Below the pieces are notes generated by a model. The model made no database searches. It worked only from the letters and a program-made list of their open reading frames with translations, and had not been told where the DNA came from. DNA of 64,000 nucleotides from Isoetes taiwanensis (taxonomy: Eukaryota > Streptophyta > Lycopodiopsida > Isoetales > Isoetaceae). Below, in pieces: positions 55,243 to 64,000 of this stretch (positions are counted from its first letter, which is position 1; each line of letters begins with the position of its first letter). The stretch covers positions 1,196,280 to 1,260,279 of the forward strand of contig JAJEKV010000046.1 in assembly GCA_021234155.1 (NCBI GenBank), in the 5' to 3' direction. A program made the position numbers and the translations under genes.

Positions 55243-55560
55243 TCACTCATCAACCCCTGCTAAGGTGATCGCATTCAACTCGTAGGTATGGCGCTCAGGA
55301 AGCCAAACAAGGTGGATCACAACACGATGAAGCTCGAGGCAATCATACTCACGACCATTAGCTTTAGATTGCAGGTAGGGATCGAGGTGAACACCTCTAT
55401 GTATGCATCCAACAAGATCATTGTAGCTCATGGAGCAAGTAATGGTCTCGATGTGATCTGGACGTGTAGGCAGATAAGCTATGGGAGATGAATGACTTCT
55501 ACCACCGAATGGAGCTGCTTTTATAGTCGTTGTAGCATTATTGGTATAATACTTCAACAT
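55243..55560 (-). CDS. 105-codon open frame, unrecognised
   Basis: The minus frame reads HSSPIAYLPTRPDHIETITC, then MSYNDLVGCIHRGVHLDPYL, QSKANGREYDCLELHRVVIH and LVWLPERHTYELNAITLAGV, ending at a stop at 55,243. It has globular composition and looks like the C-terminal part of a real protein. The frame runs upstream into the 24-bp tandem repeat, so its true start or 5' exon is unknown; the Met at 55,560 lies in the repeat. No family is recognised. The plus strand also has an open frame here, which is likely the shadow. Confidence 0.35.
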   Translation of the reverse strand: MLKYYTNNATTTIKAAPFGGRSHSSPIAYLPTRPDHIETITCSMSYNDLVGCIHRGVHLDPYLQSKANGREYDCLELHRVVIHLVWLPERHTYELNAITLAGVDE

Positions 55561-55612
55561 TATTGGTATTATACTTCAACATTATTGGTATAATACTTCA
55601 GCATTATTGGAT
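55540..55612. repeat. 24-bp tandem repeat, three copies
   Basis: ATTATTGGTATAATACTTCA with ACA or GC between copies. One copy has ATTATACTT instead of ATAATACTT. Confidence 0.9.
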
Positions 55613-56158
55613 CCGCAGCTATATCATCTTTGCGCCAGCCAAGGCTTCACTCCTTCACTTATCAGGGGCAACATGCAGAGGTGGCGCACACTTACAAGTA
55701 CCTGGAACAGAGTTTCCCACAACCACATATTGGGACACTTCCATTCGATTGCACCAGAGGATAGACTGTGACTGTGTTGCCAACAGGGTGCTATTGAAGA
55801 TGAAAGCTACACTCTACAGCATTGTCTGGCATTTAGTCACATTCGTGCCAACTATGCTCAGTTGATCCTACCTAACCAGCAGTTGCATGCACTGCAGGAT
55901 ACAACGTTGGTGGGCTCGCTAGGATCTTATCTCTGGGACATCATGGATGCCCGCACTCAGTTATGTCCTCGAATGAGGCAGGGAGACACATCATGATGTA
56001 CTCATTGTATAGTTTCTCAGCATACTTGTTACTGCCCAGGTTTTTCCCTCGAAAACCCTCCGAGACGGTTTTTTTTTTTAATCCTCGCAGTAATATGTTT
56101 TGCTGTATTTCTTGTTTGGGTCCCATAGGCCAATTGATCTCCGCGGATGATAAAAATC
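55613..56158 (+). mobile_element. family A LINE 3' end (plus), with tail
   Basis: The plus strand reads HLSGATCRGGAHLQVPGTEF, TTYWDTSIRLHQRIDCD and, after a shift, AIEDESYTLQHCLAFSHIRA then NYAQLILPNQQLHALQ, the C-terminus of family A ORF2. The C....H.C..C-like spacing (CRGGAH, CDCVANR) may be a remnant zinc knuckle. The 3' UTR has TTTTTCCCTCGAAAACCCTC and GGTCCCATAGGCCAATTGAT, and ends GATCTCCGCGGATGATAAAAA at about 56,155, then an ATTCA-type tail. This is the best-preserved 3' end of the family in the window. Confidence 0.85.
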
Positions 56159-56200
56159 AATCAATTCAATTCAATTTTAAGGATTTGAATTGAATTGGAT
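56158..56200. repeat. back-to-back LINE tails forming a palindrome
   Basis: CAATTCAATTCAA (56162-56174) is the exact reverse complement of 56185-56197, with a 10-nt loop. The left arm is the tail of the plus-strand LINE, the right arm the tail of the minus-strand LINE. Confidence 0.9.
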
Positions 56201-56335
56201 TTTTTCGTCCGTAGAGATAGAAAAGGTCCCATGGGATCCAAATAAAGAATGCAACAGACCGATTAATGTCTAGGATTTAAAAGCCCCTTCCAAAAGGTTT
56301 TTGAAGGAAAAAAAACTCAGCAATAATAGTCTGAT
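56198..56335 (-). mobile_element. family A LINE 3' end (minus), ~140 bp
   Basis: The plus strand shows TTTTTTCGTCCGTAGAGA, CCCATGGGATCCAAATAAAG, GGATTTAAAAGCCCCTTCC and AAAAGGTTTTTGAAGGAAAA in the order of the 29.5-kb copy. Only the 3' UTR is present. Confidence 0.8.
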
Positions 56336-56430
56336 ACATGATAGATCTGTATATTTTAATACAGTGACGAAGGAAACACCTGAGTTTGCATATTCATTAT
56401 ATCTTGTTGATTTGATGCTAGTACCTCCAC

Positions 56431-56624
56431 TAGAGCTTTCTCCAACATCACATGTAGCAATTGGTTAGGCATAACCAACCCGATATAACATATCCTAACA
56501 GGCCCAAATACTAGACAATTCCTCGTATATCCACTGGAGCTTTCTCCAACATCATATGTAGCAGTTGGTTAGGCATAACCAACCCAACATAATATCCTAA
56601 TAGGCCCAAATACTAGACGGTTCT
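56431..56624. repeat. tandem duplication, ~100-bp unit
   Basis: Two copies of GAGCTTTCTCCAACATCA..ATGTAGCA.TTGGTTAGGCATAACCAACC and ATATCCTAA.AGGCCCAAATACTAGAC, separated by a few bases. Within each, GGTTAGGCATAACC is a near-palindrome. Confidence 0.9.
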
Positions 56625-57179
56625 GCAGAGTGTGGCACTCATCTTCATTATGTCCCAATGGGCAACATTAGCAAATTTTATCTCCTCATTCTTTTTGGGT
56701 CCATATGTCTACCTTAATTTTGAGGTGGTGTGCTCTTGTGCAAATGGATACAATCATTCTGTATTTTCATGGCCAAATACTCTAACAGCAACTACTGAAC
56801 CCCTAGCAGGCGTAGAATTAATGTGGGTTTTGTAGTGTGCTATCACCAGTTCTGAAGCTCTAGCATCTCAAAGTTTACTTAGAAAGCAAGAATCTAGATA
56901 CTGCTTCAGGTAATTGTAGTCCCCATTGTTGTTTACATGTATGCACCATTGTTCATGCACATTCCATCTGGAGAATGAAATGGCTTGTCTCTCCTTACAC
57001 CATGCTTTAGGGCGTTCTGGATACATGGCCATTGTGTAGGCCAGGTTTGAAAGGCGAGTGTATCCCATATTGACGGCCTTCTAAAGTATATTATGTGACA
57101 CTCTAGCACAGGGTAGAAGCACGATATGGTGTACTACAGTTTTTTCAACATGTTGCAAAGATTATTCATTAGTTGTTGA

Positions 57180-57716
57180 GGCGCTTAATTCTCGCCAATG
57201 TATTCCAAAACCGTCGACATCAAACCAAATCAATCAAAACCAACTAAACTTTCCCTCTCTTTCTGTACCACTGGAATTTCAATTTGATCAAGCACAACAT
57301 TCTTGGCATCAACAGAGTTTTATCAATTGTAAAGAAGCACATAGCCTCGGGATTGACGGATGAAGCATTCCAATTCTCGTATATAAGAAGATTTGGCTAC
57401 AAGGAGGACAAATCATCCTAATTCGAGTTTTGATCGCAATTATAACGTCGAAGATTCTGATTGCCTCCTTTCAGGGAAGTCCTACAAAGGGAAATGCAAG
57501 CATCTTGACTCAACTTGTAGCAGCAAGTTTGGATATGTAACCAAAAAAATCAAATGCAGAGTTGACATTGTTGCAAATTGTATAAAGGAGCAGGTCAATA
57601 AATTGAGGCAAGATCAAAGGAAGATCATAGCTATAAGGATGCCACAAGATGAGAGATTGCATTTATTTGAACCTATTATTGGAAATCCAATTAGGCTTTT
57701 TTTATCCGAAGAGTAA
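57180..57716 (+). pseudogene. coding-like stretch, unrecognised, frameshifted
   Basis: One plus frame (57,180-57,350) reads EALNSRQCIPKPSTSNQINQ then FPSLSVPLEFQFDQAQHSW and INCKEAHSLGIDG before a stop. A second frame from 57,395 reads ATRRTNHPNSSFDRNYNVED, CLLSGKSYKGKCKHLDSTC, KIKCRVDIVANCIKEQVNK and ERLHLFEPIIGNPIRLFLSEE to a stop at 57,714. Both have protein-like composition; a small frameshift or intron could join them. I do not recognise the family. The stop codon lies at the edge of a family A LINE 3' end, so the native C-terminus may have been lost by that insertion. Confidence 0.4.
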
Positions 57717-57830
57717 TAAGTATGTTTTGCTGTTTCATTAGGTTCCATGATTGGTCTCCGTGGACAATAAGAAACCATTCTATTCTATTCTGATCTTTTC
57801 TTTTCTTTTCTTTTCTTTTCTTTTCTCCAG
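57715..57830 (+). mobile_element. family A LINE 3' end, ~65 bp plus tail
   Basis: GTATGTTTTGCTGT..TTCAT and GGTTCCATGATTGGTCTCCG, then TGGACAATAAGAAA, match the last 65 bp of the copy ending at 56,155. A (TATTC)n then (TTTTC)n tail follows (57,778-57,826). Confidence 0.8.
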
Positions 57831-58989
57831 GATGTAAAGTATGAAAACAGTCATGACAAACTGGCAGCTAAGCATTCCTTATTGTCAATGATAGTTGGAG
57901 AGAATGGTAACCTTCAGCACAAAGGAATTGCCTCCTAGATACTTCACATACGAGCCAATAATATGATCAAGGATGCATTAAGGAGGAATTGGCTCTTAAT
58001 GAAGCAAATATCTGGGTATTGGCTAGAACAATCTATATCAGACAAGCTTGATGAATCGATTAAACAGTTAGTTCATAACTCTTGCTTTCCAGCACAAAGG
58101 TCTCTCCAAAGTATAGGGATATGAGAAAGAAGAGGACTCTTCCAATCCAATTCTTAATATACCTCAAGTTAGAATCATCAATTCTTTGGCAAATTTGTGG
58201 GAGGTAAGAATGTACATTTGTATTCAAATTATCTATTGAAATTCCTATCTTCTATGTACACTGATATAACATTTAGTCTTTTTAGTAAAATGCTTAGGTA
58301 ATATATTATACTACTTAATCATACATTAATCATACATTCTGAAACAACTCCTATGTGATGTACATGGGTAGAAGTGTTAGTTCCATACTCAAGCATATAA
58401 TGCATATAAACTACATTCCTTAGTATAAGCATAGAATGTATTCTTACATATATAGAAGTATTGTTATGCACTTAGAGAATATCTAATTTTGAAGTTCACT
58501 CTGGACTTTTAGAAAATTGCGTATTGCAGACATATTCTCACATACATTTTGAGTACTAACATGTACCTTTGGTACAAGATGTGTACTTTGAACTTTTGGC
58601 ACATTTATGTACTTAAAGTTCTTTGATTTATCATATGTAATTGGGATGAATTAATCTGGTTCTCTCTGCATGGTAGAAATATCTTACACAAGGCACCCAA
58701 AAATAAAACCGTTATGAATTTTCTGGTTGGTTGTTCATAAAAAACCGTTCAAAGAAACCAATGCTTTTTTGTAGGTTGACATCATTAAAAACATTACATG
58801 ACTAAAGTATTTGGTCTCCTTAGATGCTTTATTAAAGTGGTATTTTGAGAGAGTAAGTATCAATGCTTCATTTGTGATGTCCAATAATATGGTTTTTTTC
58901 ATATGTTTAATCGGCGTCGCGTAAAATCTTGATTTAGATATGTGGTTTGTCAATGTGGTATATCATTATAGTTATGAGACTCGGTTTGA

Positions 58990-59112
58990 TATAGAATAGA
59001 ATAGAATAGAATAGATTTTTTAACGTCTACGGAGACCAACAGGTCATGGGACCCATACAATGGGCTAGTACAATCATTACTACTAGGATTAAAAAACCCC
59101 TGCCAAATTAGG
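58990..59112 (-). mobile_element. family A LINE 3' end in copy A
   Basis: A (TAGAA)n tail (58,994-59,015) followed by TTTTTTAACGTCTACGGAG and ACCAACAGGTCATGGGACC, then GGATTAAAAAACCCCTGCC: the complement of the family A 3' end. Only about 100 bp of element remains. Confidence 0.85.
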
Positions 59113-59166
59113 ATGGCTAAGTATTATGATAGATTTACATGGTTCGCATTTTGCTAAAATGACACT

Positions 59167-59253
59167 GTGACGTTCCACATATTTATACGCATATTTAAGT
59201 ATAAATATGTGACACGTCACTATGAATAATTAATGGCACATTAATTATTCATA
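59167..59253. repeat. two adjacent inverted repeats in copy A
   Basis: GTGACGTTCCACATATTTATAC (59167-59188) pairs with 59199-59220 (two mismatches, 10-nt loop). Next, TATGAATAATTAATG (59221-59235) pairs perfectly with 59239-59253 around GCA. Copy B keeps the first (61851-61904) but has lost four bases of the second. Confidence 0.92.
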
Positions 59254-60691
59254 AGCTAAGGTTAGCTATGTTAATAATTAAATTATAAAGGTGGAAACCT
59301 AACCAAAACCCTAATTCGAATTTAGGGCTTATCCTAATATTAAAAAGGGCTAAAATACCAAATTAGCTAATATTAACCAATCTAGAGCATGCCACCTGGC
59401 CCAAATCGATTGGGCAAGGTAGGGTTTCCATTTTGGACACCCAAATTAGGGCTTTTGTTCCCCAATTCGAATTGGGAGCAATTGGGGATGGAGGAGGAGG
59501 AGCAGCAGCTAGCCCTTCATTGAGTCGAGATGGAGCAGCCCAAGACCGATTTGACTGTTAGTCAAGAGGGTTACTTTGTTGATTTATAGCATAAGCCTCT
59601 ACGTGGTGTGTTCTCTCTCTGTTTTTCTCGTGGTTTACCCGCTAGACTAACCCTTGATTGATATGGTGAGTATTCTTATCTCTAGTCTCCTCGCACGTTT
59701 TGGTTGATGGTTTAGTAGTTCTTTGCTTAGTTAGCACCCTCTAGATGGGGATTACGGGGGTAGAGACCTCGAGCCCATGTATTGTAGTATGCTCCTAGAT
59801 AGAGCCCTGTATTATTCCCATTAGATGCGGCCTCAGGTACAAGAGCCCACCGGTCATAGGCGCTATGGACCGGCTTAGCACCGCACAAGGAACACAAAGG
59901 GTGAATTGGGGTGGGGTCTTGCACGAACATAAAAGGCTCCCCCGACTCCTACAAGCTAGGCCCTGATAGCCGGTCACGAGGGGCCGGTATGGGTCTCCGA
60001 CACTGGTGTAGTGGTGTGACCCGTATGGGGCACCATGCACTTTGAGTAGATTTAGGGTGAGTAAGTCGCATGGATGCGGGGTCTGATGGATGCACGTATT
60101 CTCTAGCTCACCCATGGAACCACCGTGATTCTCGAAGGGGACGCCCCCCCGACCTGCCTCATCGGACCGGGCGCCATGAACCCCGAGTAGGCTCAACCGG
60201 TGATACCTCCCAGCCAAGCGTCTCCAAGGCTATAAGCGGCCATAGCGTGACTTCGACCCATCCGCAAAGTGTGCACGTGGAGGGGCGGATGGAGTGGACA
60301 ACCCTAGCCGATGTTCTATGCCAATAAACGCCATGCCGGACTTCTGTCCATCGATCTTGAGGCCCAGTAGCCGGGCCGATCCTCACCGAGTCTGAGCCGG
60401 GGTAGAACCGGGGTTTGGGGTGTTTTCTTAGGTTTAGATGCATATTCTTTGCCGTTGGTACTTGGATGGATGTGCCACCCTTCGTGGTGGTTATTTATAT
60501 GTGATTTATGCTGTGTGCTAACCCTTGTATTCATGCTTCCGCGACGTAGGAGCCCATTGAAGGCGTGGGCCGAATGACCCCTCTGTGTCCTTCACTTGAG
60601 CGTCTTATTATAGATGGCCCGAGTTAGACGGAGGGCCCTGCTCGTGGCGAATTGGTCGCCATGGGAGGGGAAAGTCCCCGTATGTATACGA

Positions 60692-63375
60692 CTCTTAATG
60701 AAGCAAATATCTGGGTATTGGCTAGAACAATCTATATCAGACAAGCTTGATGAATCGATTAAACAGTTAGTTCATAACTCTTGCTTTCCAGCACAAAGGT
60801 CTCTCCAAAGTATAGGGATATTAGAAAGAAGAGGACTCTTCCAATCCAATTCTTAATATACCTCAAGTTAGAATCATCAATTCTTTGGCAAATTTGTGGG
60901 AGGTAAGAATCTACATTTGTAGTCAAATTATCTATTGAAATTCCTATCTTCTATGTACACTGATATAACATTTAGTCTTTTTAGTAAAATGCTTATATTA
61001 TACTACTTAATCATACATTCTGAAACAACTCCTATGTGATGTACATGGGTAAAAGTGTTAGTTCCATACTCAAACATAGAATGCATATAAACTACATTCT
61101 TTAGTATAAGCATATAATGTATTCTTACATATATAGAAGTATTGTTATGCACTTAAGGAATATCTAATTTTGAAGTTCACTCTGGACTTTTAGAAAATTG
61201 TGTATTGCAGACATATTCTCACATACATTTTGAGTACTAACATGTACCTTTGGTACAGTTACATGTACTTTGAACTTTTTGGCACATTTATGTACTTAAA
61301 GTTCTTTGATTTATCATATGTAGTTGGGATGAATTAATCTGGTTCTCTCTGCATGGTAGAAATATCTTACACAAGGCACCCAAAAATAAAACCGTTATGA
61401 ATTTTCTGCTTGGTTGTACATAAAAAACCGTTCAAAGAAACCAATGCTTTTTTGTAGGTTGATATCATTGAAAAACATTACATGGCTAAAGTATTTGGTC
61501 TCCTTAGATGCTTTATTAAAGTGGTATTTTGAGAGAGTAAGTATCAATGGTTCATTTATGATGTCCAATAATATGATTTTTTTCATATGTTTAATCATCG
61601 TCGCGTAAAATCGTGATTTAGATATGTGGTTTGTCAATGTGGTATATCATTATAGTTATGAGACTCGGTTTGATATAGAATAGAATAGAATAGAATAGAT
61701 TTTTTAACGTCCACAGAGACCAACAGGTCATGGGACCCATACAATGGGCTAGTACAATCATTACTACTAGGATTAAAAAACCCCTGCCAAATTAGGATGG
61801 CTAAGTATTATGATAGATTTACATGGTTCGCATTTTGCTAAAATGACACTGTGACGTTCCACATATTTATACGCATATTTAAGTATAAATATGTGACACG
61901 TCACTATGAATTAATGGCACATTAATTATTCATAAGCTAAGGTTAGCTATGTTAATAATTAAATTATAAAGGTGGAAACCTAACCAAAACCCTAATTCGA
62001 ATTTAGGGCTTATCCTAATATTAAAAAAGGGCTAAAATACCAAATTAGCTAATATTAACCAATCTAGAGCATGCCACCGCCCAAATCGATTGGGCAAGGT
62101 AGGGTTTTCATTTTTGGACACCCAAATTAGGGCTTTTGTTCCCCAATTCGAATTGGGAGCAATTGGGGATGGAGGAGGAGGAGCAAAGCAGCAGGCCCTT
62201 CGCCATTAGTCGAGATGGAGCAGCCCAAGACCGATTTGACTGCTAGTCAAGAGGTTACTTTGTTGATTTATAGCATAGCCTCTGGTGTGTGTGTTCTCTC
62301 TGCTTTCTCTGTGGTTTTACCTGTTAGACTAACCCTTGATTGATATGGTGAGTATTCTTATCTCTAGTCTCCCTCAGCGCTTTTTGGTTGATGGTTTAGT
62401 AGTTCTTTGCTTAGTTAGCACTCCTGAGATGGGGATTACTTCGGGTAGAGACCTCTGAGCCCATGTATTGTAGTATGCTCCTAGATAGAGCCCCTCAGAT
62501 ATTCCCATTAGATGCGGCACGTGTACAAGAGCCCACCGGGTCATAGACGCTATGGACCTTGGCTTAGCACCGCACAAGGAACACAAAGGTGAAGTGGGGG
62601 GGGTCTTGCATGAACATAAAAGGCTCCCCGAGACTCCTACAGCTGGGCTAGGCCCGATGGCCACACGAGGGCCGGGTATGGGTCCGACACTGGTGTAGTG
62701 GTGTGACCCGTATGGGGCACCATGCACTTTGAGTAGATTTAGGGTGAGTAAGTCGGGTATGGATGCGGGGTCGCCGATGCGCACGTATTCTCTAGCTCAC
62801 CCATGGAACCACCGGGTGGATTCTCGAAGGGGACGCCTCCCCTGACCTGCCTCATCGGACCGGGCGGCTATGAACCCCGAGTAGGCTCGGCGGGGTGATA
62901 CCTCGCCCGCTGCTCTCCTGGCTATAGCTGCCATAGCTGACTCGACCCATCCGCAAAGTGTGCACGAGGGGCGGATGGAGGGACAACCCTAGCCGATGTT
63001 CTATGCCAGCCTAACGCCATGCCGCATTCTGGCCTGCTGATTCCTTGAGGCCCACCGTCGGTCGATCCTCACCGAGTCCGAGCCGGGTAGAACCGGGTTT
63101 GGGGTGTTTTCTTAGGTTTAGATGCATATTCTTTGCCGCTGGTACTTGATGGATGTGCCACCCTTCGTGGTGGTTATTTATATGTGATTTATCATGGTGC
63201 TAACCCTTGTATTCATGCTTCCGCGACGAGGAGCCCATTGAAGGCGTGGGCGAATGACCCCTCTCCGTCCTTCACTTGAGCGCCTTATTATAGATGGCCC
63301 GAAGTTAGACCTGAGGGTTCTCGGCCGCGTGGCTAATTGGTCGCCATGGAGGGGAAAGTCCCCGTATGTATACCG
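60692..63375. repeat. 2.7-kb tandem duplication, copy B
   Basis: Same order as copy A, including a LINE tail at 61,675-61,800 and the hairpin at 61,851. The junction with copy A has three extra bases (CGA). The copy ends at CCCCGTATGTATA, after which CCGGTGGGGGTCGAG is unique. AT-rich parts differ by a few substitutions; the GC-rich part differs by many 1-3 base indels. Confidence 0.95.
61673..61800 (-). mobile_element. family A LINE 3' end in copy B
   Basis: Duplicate of the tail at 58,990, carried by the segmental duplication and therefore not an independent insertion. One base change in the conserved block (GTCCACAG instead of GTCTACGG). Confidence 0.88.
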
Positions 63376-63880
63376 GTGGGGGTCGAGTATATTCGTGGAG
63401 CGTCACAAAGGGTATCGAGCCATGATTTTGGTTGACCGGAATCATAGCACTGACCAAATCTTTAACCCGTTAGTTCGGTAGTTGAGTGGGAGTTTAGGCT
63501 AGTTGGACTGCTTAACTTTTTGGTCATTTAATTTTCTGTTAGGTGGATGTAATAAATTGTGAGTTTTAGAAAGTTTAGGGCGATTTTGGAGGGAAAAAGT
63601 TGTGACTGGAGGACCCAAGATTGGAAGGGCTATAACTTTTTGTAGGTAATTCGGATGAAGGAAAAAACGGCTCCAATGGATCGGGCACCTCCCAAATACC
63701 CTAAGGGGCACGTCTCCCGAGGTCGAAAAGACAACAGGCCGCCGAAAAATTGAAAGGGGCGCTGCTGTGCTCGGAGGTGTTTATTTTGGAAAGTTGAAGC
63801 CGTATAAGTAATGCAGCGCCCCATACGGTCCGCCGTATAAAAATACGCGTCCGTTTTTTTAAAAAAAAATAAGTTTTTCC
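63376..63880. other. no recognised gene
   Basis: Continues the sequence character of the GC-rich block (GTCGAGTATATTCGTGGAG) and then becomes mixed. Minus frames of 60-80 codons overlap and match nothing I know. Confidence 0.4.
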
Positions 63881-63884
63881 TTTT

Positions 63885-63958
63885 CCGCCCGCGTTTTGAA
63901 CCCGTGACCTCCTACTTCCAACCCAACACTCTTTCCATTTTGCCAACTCTCTTTATGT
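63885..63958 (-). repeat. tRNA-derived sequence (SINE head or tRNA pseudogene)
   Basis: On the minus strand an A-box-like TGGCAAAATGGA (63945-63934) is followed after 30 bp by a B-box-like GGGTTCAAAAC (63903-63893). GGTCACGGGTTCAAAACGCG resembles a T arm. Thirty bp further the minus strand has T9, a possible polymerase III stop. The acceptor stem cannot be paired cleanly, so a working tRNA is unlikely. Confidence 0.45.
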
Positions 63959-64000
63959 AGCACTCTTTCCTTTGTTATGCATATCTAATATTCTGTTTTC

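Larger units (their letters stand above)
57993..60691. repeat. 2.7-kb tandem duplication, copy A
   Basis: Aligns along its whole length with 60,692-63,375 at an offset of 2,699 bp. It contains no intact gene. From left to right: AT-rich DNA with GTACATG/TGTACTT words, a family A LINE tail (58,990), a 22-bp inverted repeat (59,167), CCTAA-rich sequence, and a GC-rich block (59,690-60,680). The GC-rich block has long open frames on both strands (140 codons at 60,217-59,795, minus) that are broken in copy B, so they are unlikely to be genes. Confidence 0.95.

Noticed and set aside
59727-60534. Long open frames on both strands in the GC-rich block
   Set aside because: The equivalent frames are broken in copy B of the duplication and have no recognised motif. 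High GC lowers stop frequency.
1-64000. CRISPR arrays, bacterial operons, phage or plasmid genes
   Set aside because: No spaced identical repeats of CRISPR type and no prokaryotic gene order. Every recognisable gene is plant or retroelement.
1-64000. Chloroplast or mitochondrial DNA insertions, rRNA genes
   Set aside because: No stretch of recognisable organelle gene or rRNA core sequence was seen on either strand.

Overview
The window is nuclear DNA of a land plant. The genes that can be read are plant families split by GT-AG introns (an MLO-type membrane protein, and remnants of a type II PI 4-kinase gamma, a PPR protein and an FCP1-like HAD phosphatase). Most of the rest is retrotransposon debris: a chromodomain gypsy element, L1-type LINEs, a second non-L1-looking LINE family and a small LTR element. 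The PPR remnant and this mix of elements would suit a large fern-like genome, but species assignment is inference only.

Layout. 1-5.2 kb: a possible small two-exon gene (minus), a possible copia scrap, a frameshifted PI4K-gamma fragment, the decayed 3' part of a LINE (family A), and an unrecognised coding-like stretch. 5.3-9.0 kb: an L1-type LINE (family C, minus) with ORF1, endonuclease and reverse transcriptase pieces. 9.0-12.6 kb: mostly featureless, with weak exon candidates. 12.66-15.55 kb: a second L1-type LINE (family B, minus, poly-A tail). 15.57-22.18 kb: a complete but dead chromodomain Ty3/gypsy element (minus) with two LTRs, primer sites, gag, protease, RT/RNase H, integrase and chromodomain. 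It carries a 239-bp MITE in integrase and a perfect 39-bp fold-back in RNase H. 22.5-23.6 kb: exons of an unrecognised gene next to an array of palindromes. 23.9-24.8 kb: a family B fragment (plus). 29.37-33.89 kb: a short non-autonomous LTR element whose 5' LTR is split by a 2.3-kb family A LINE. 34.4-37.3 kb: an FCP1-like pseudogene. 38.0-39.3 kb: a PPR pseudogene mixed with a triplicated repeat. 40-43.2 kb: duplicated SINE-like sequence and inverted repeats. 43.59-46.13 kb: an intact 15-exon MLO gene (plus). 47.5-48.0 kb: a family B fragment. 52-57.8 kb: five family A LINE pieces in both orientations around unrecognised coding fragments. 57.99-63.38 kb: a 2.7-kb direct tandem duplication.

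The only gene that reads through from start to stop is MLO. No operon-like or multi-gene functional system is visible, and no bacterial-style defence system is present. The most informative structures are the family A LINE ends, each with a different short tandem repeat tail; the paired filled and empty site inside the two LTRs; and the fold-back and MITE events inside the gypsy element. Many family A frameshifts lie in GC-rich sequence, and the two copies of the tandem duplication differ mainly by small indels there, so some apparent decay could be sequence error.
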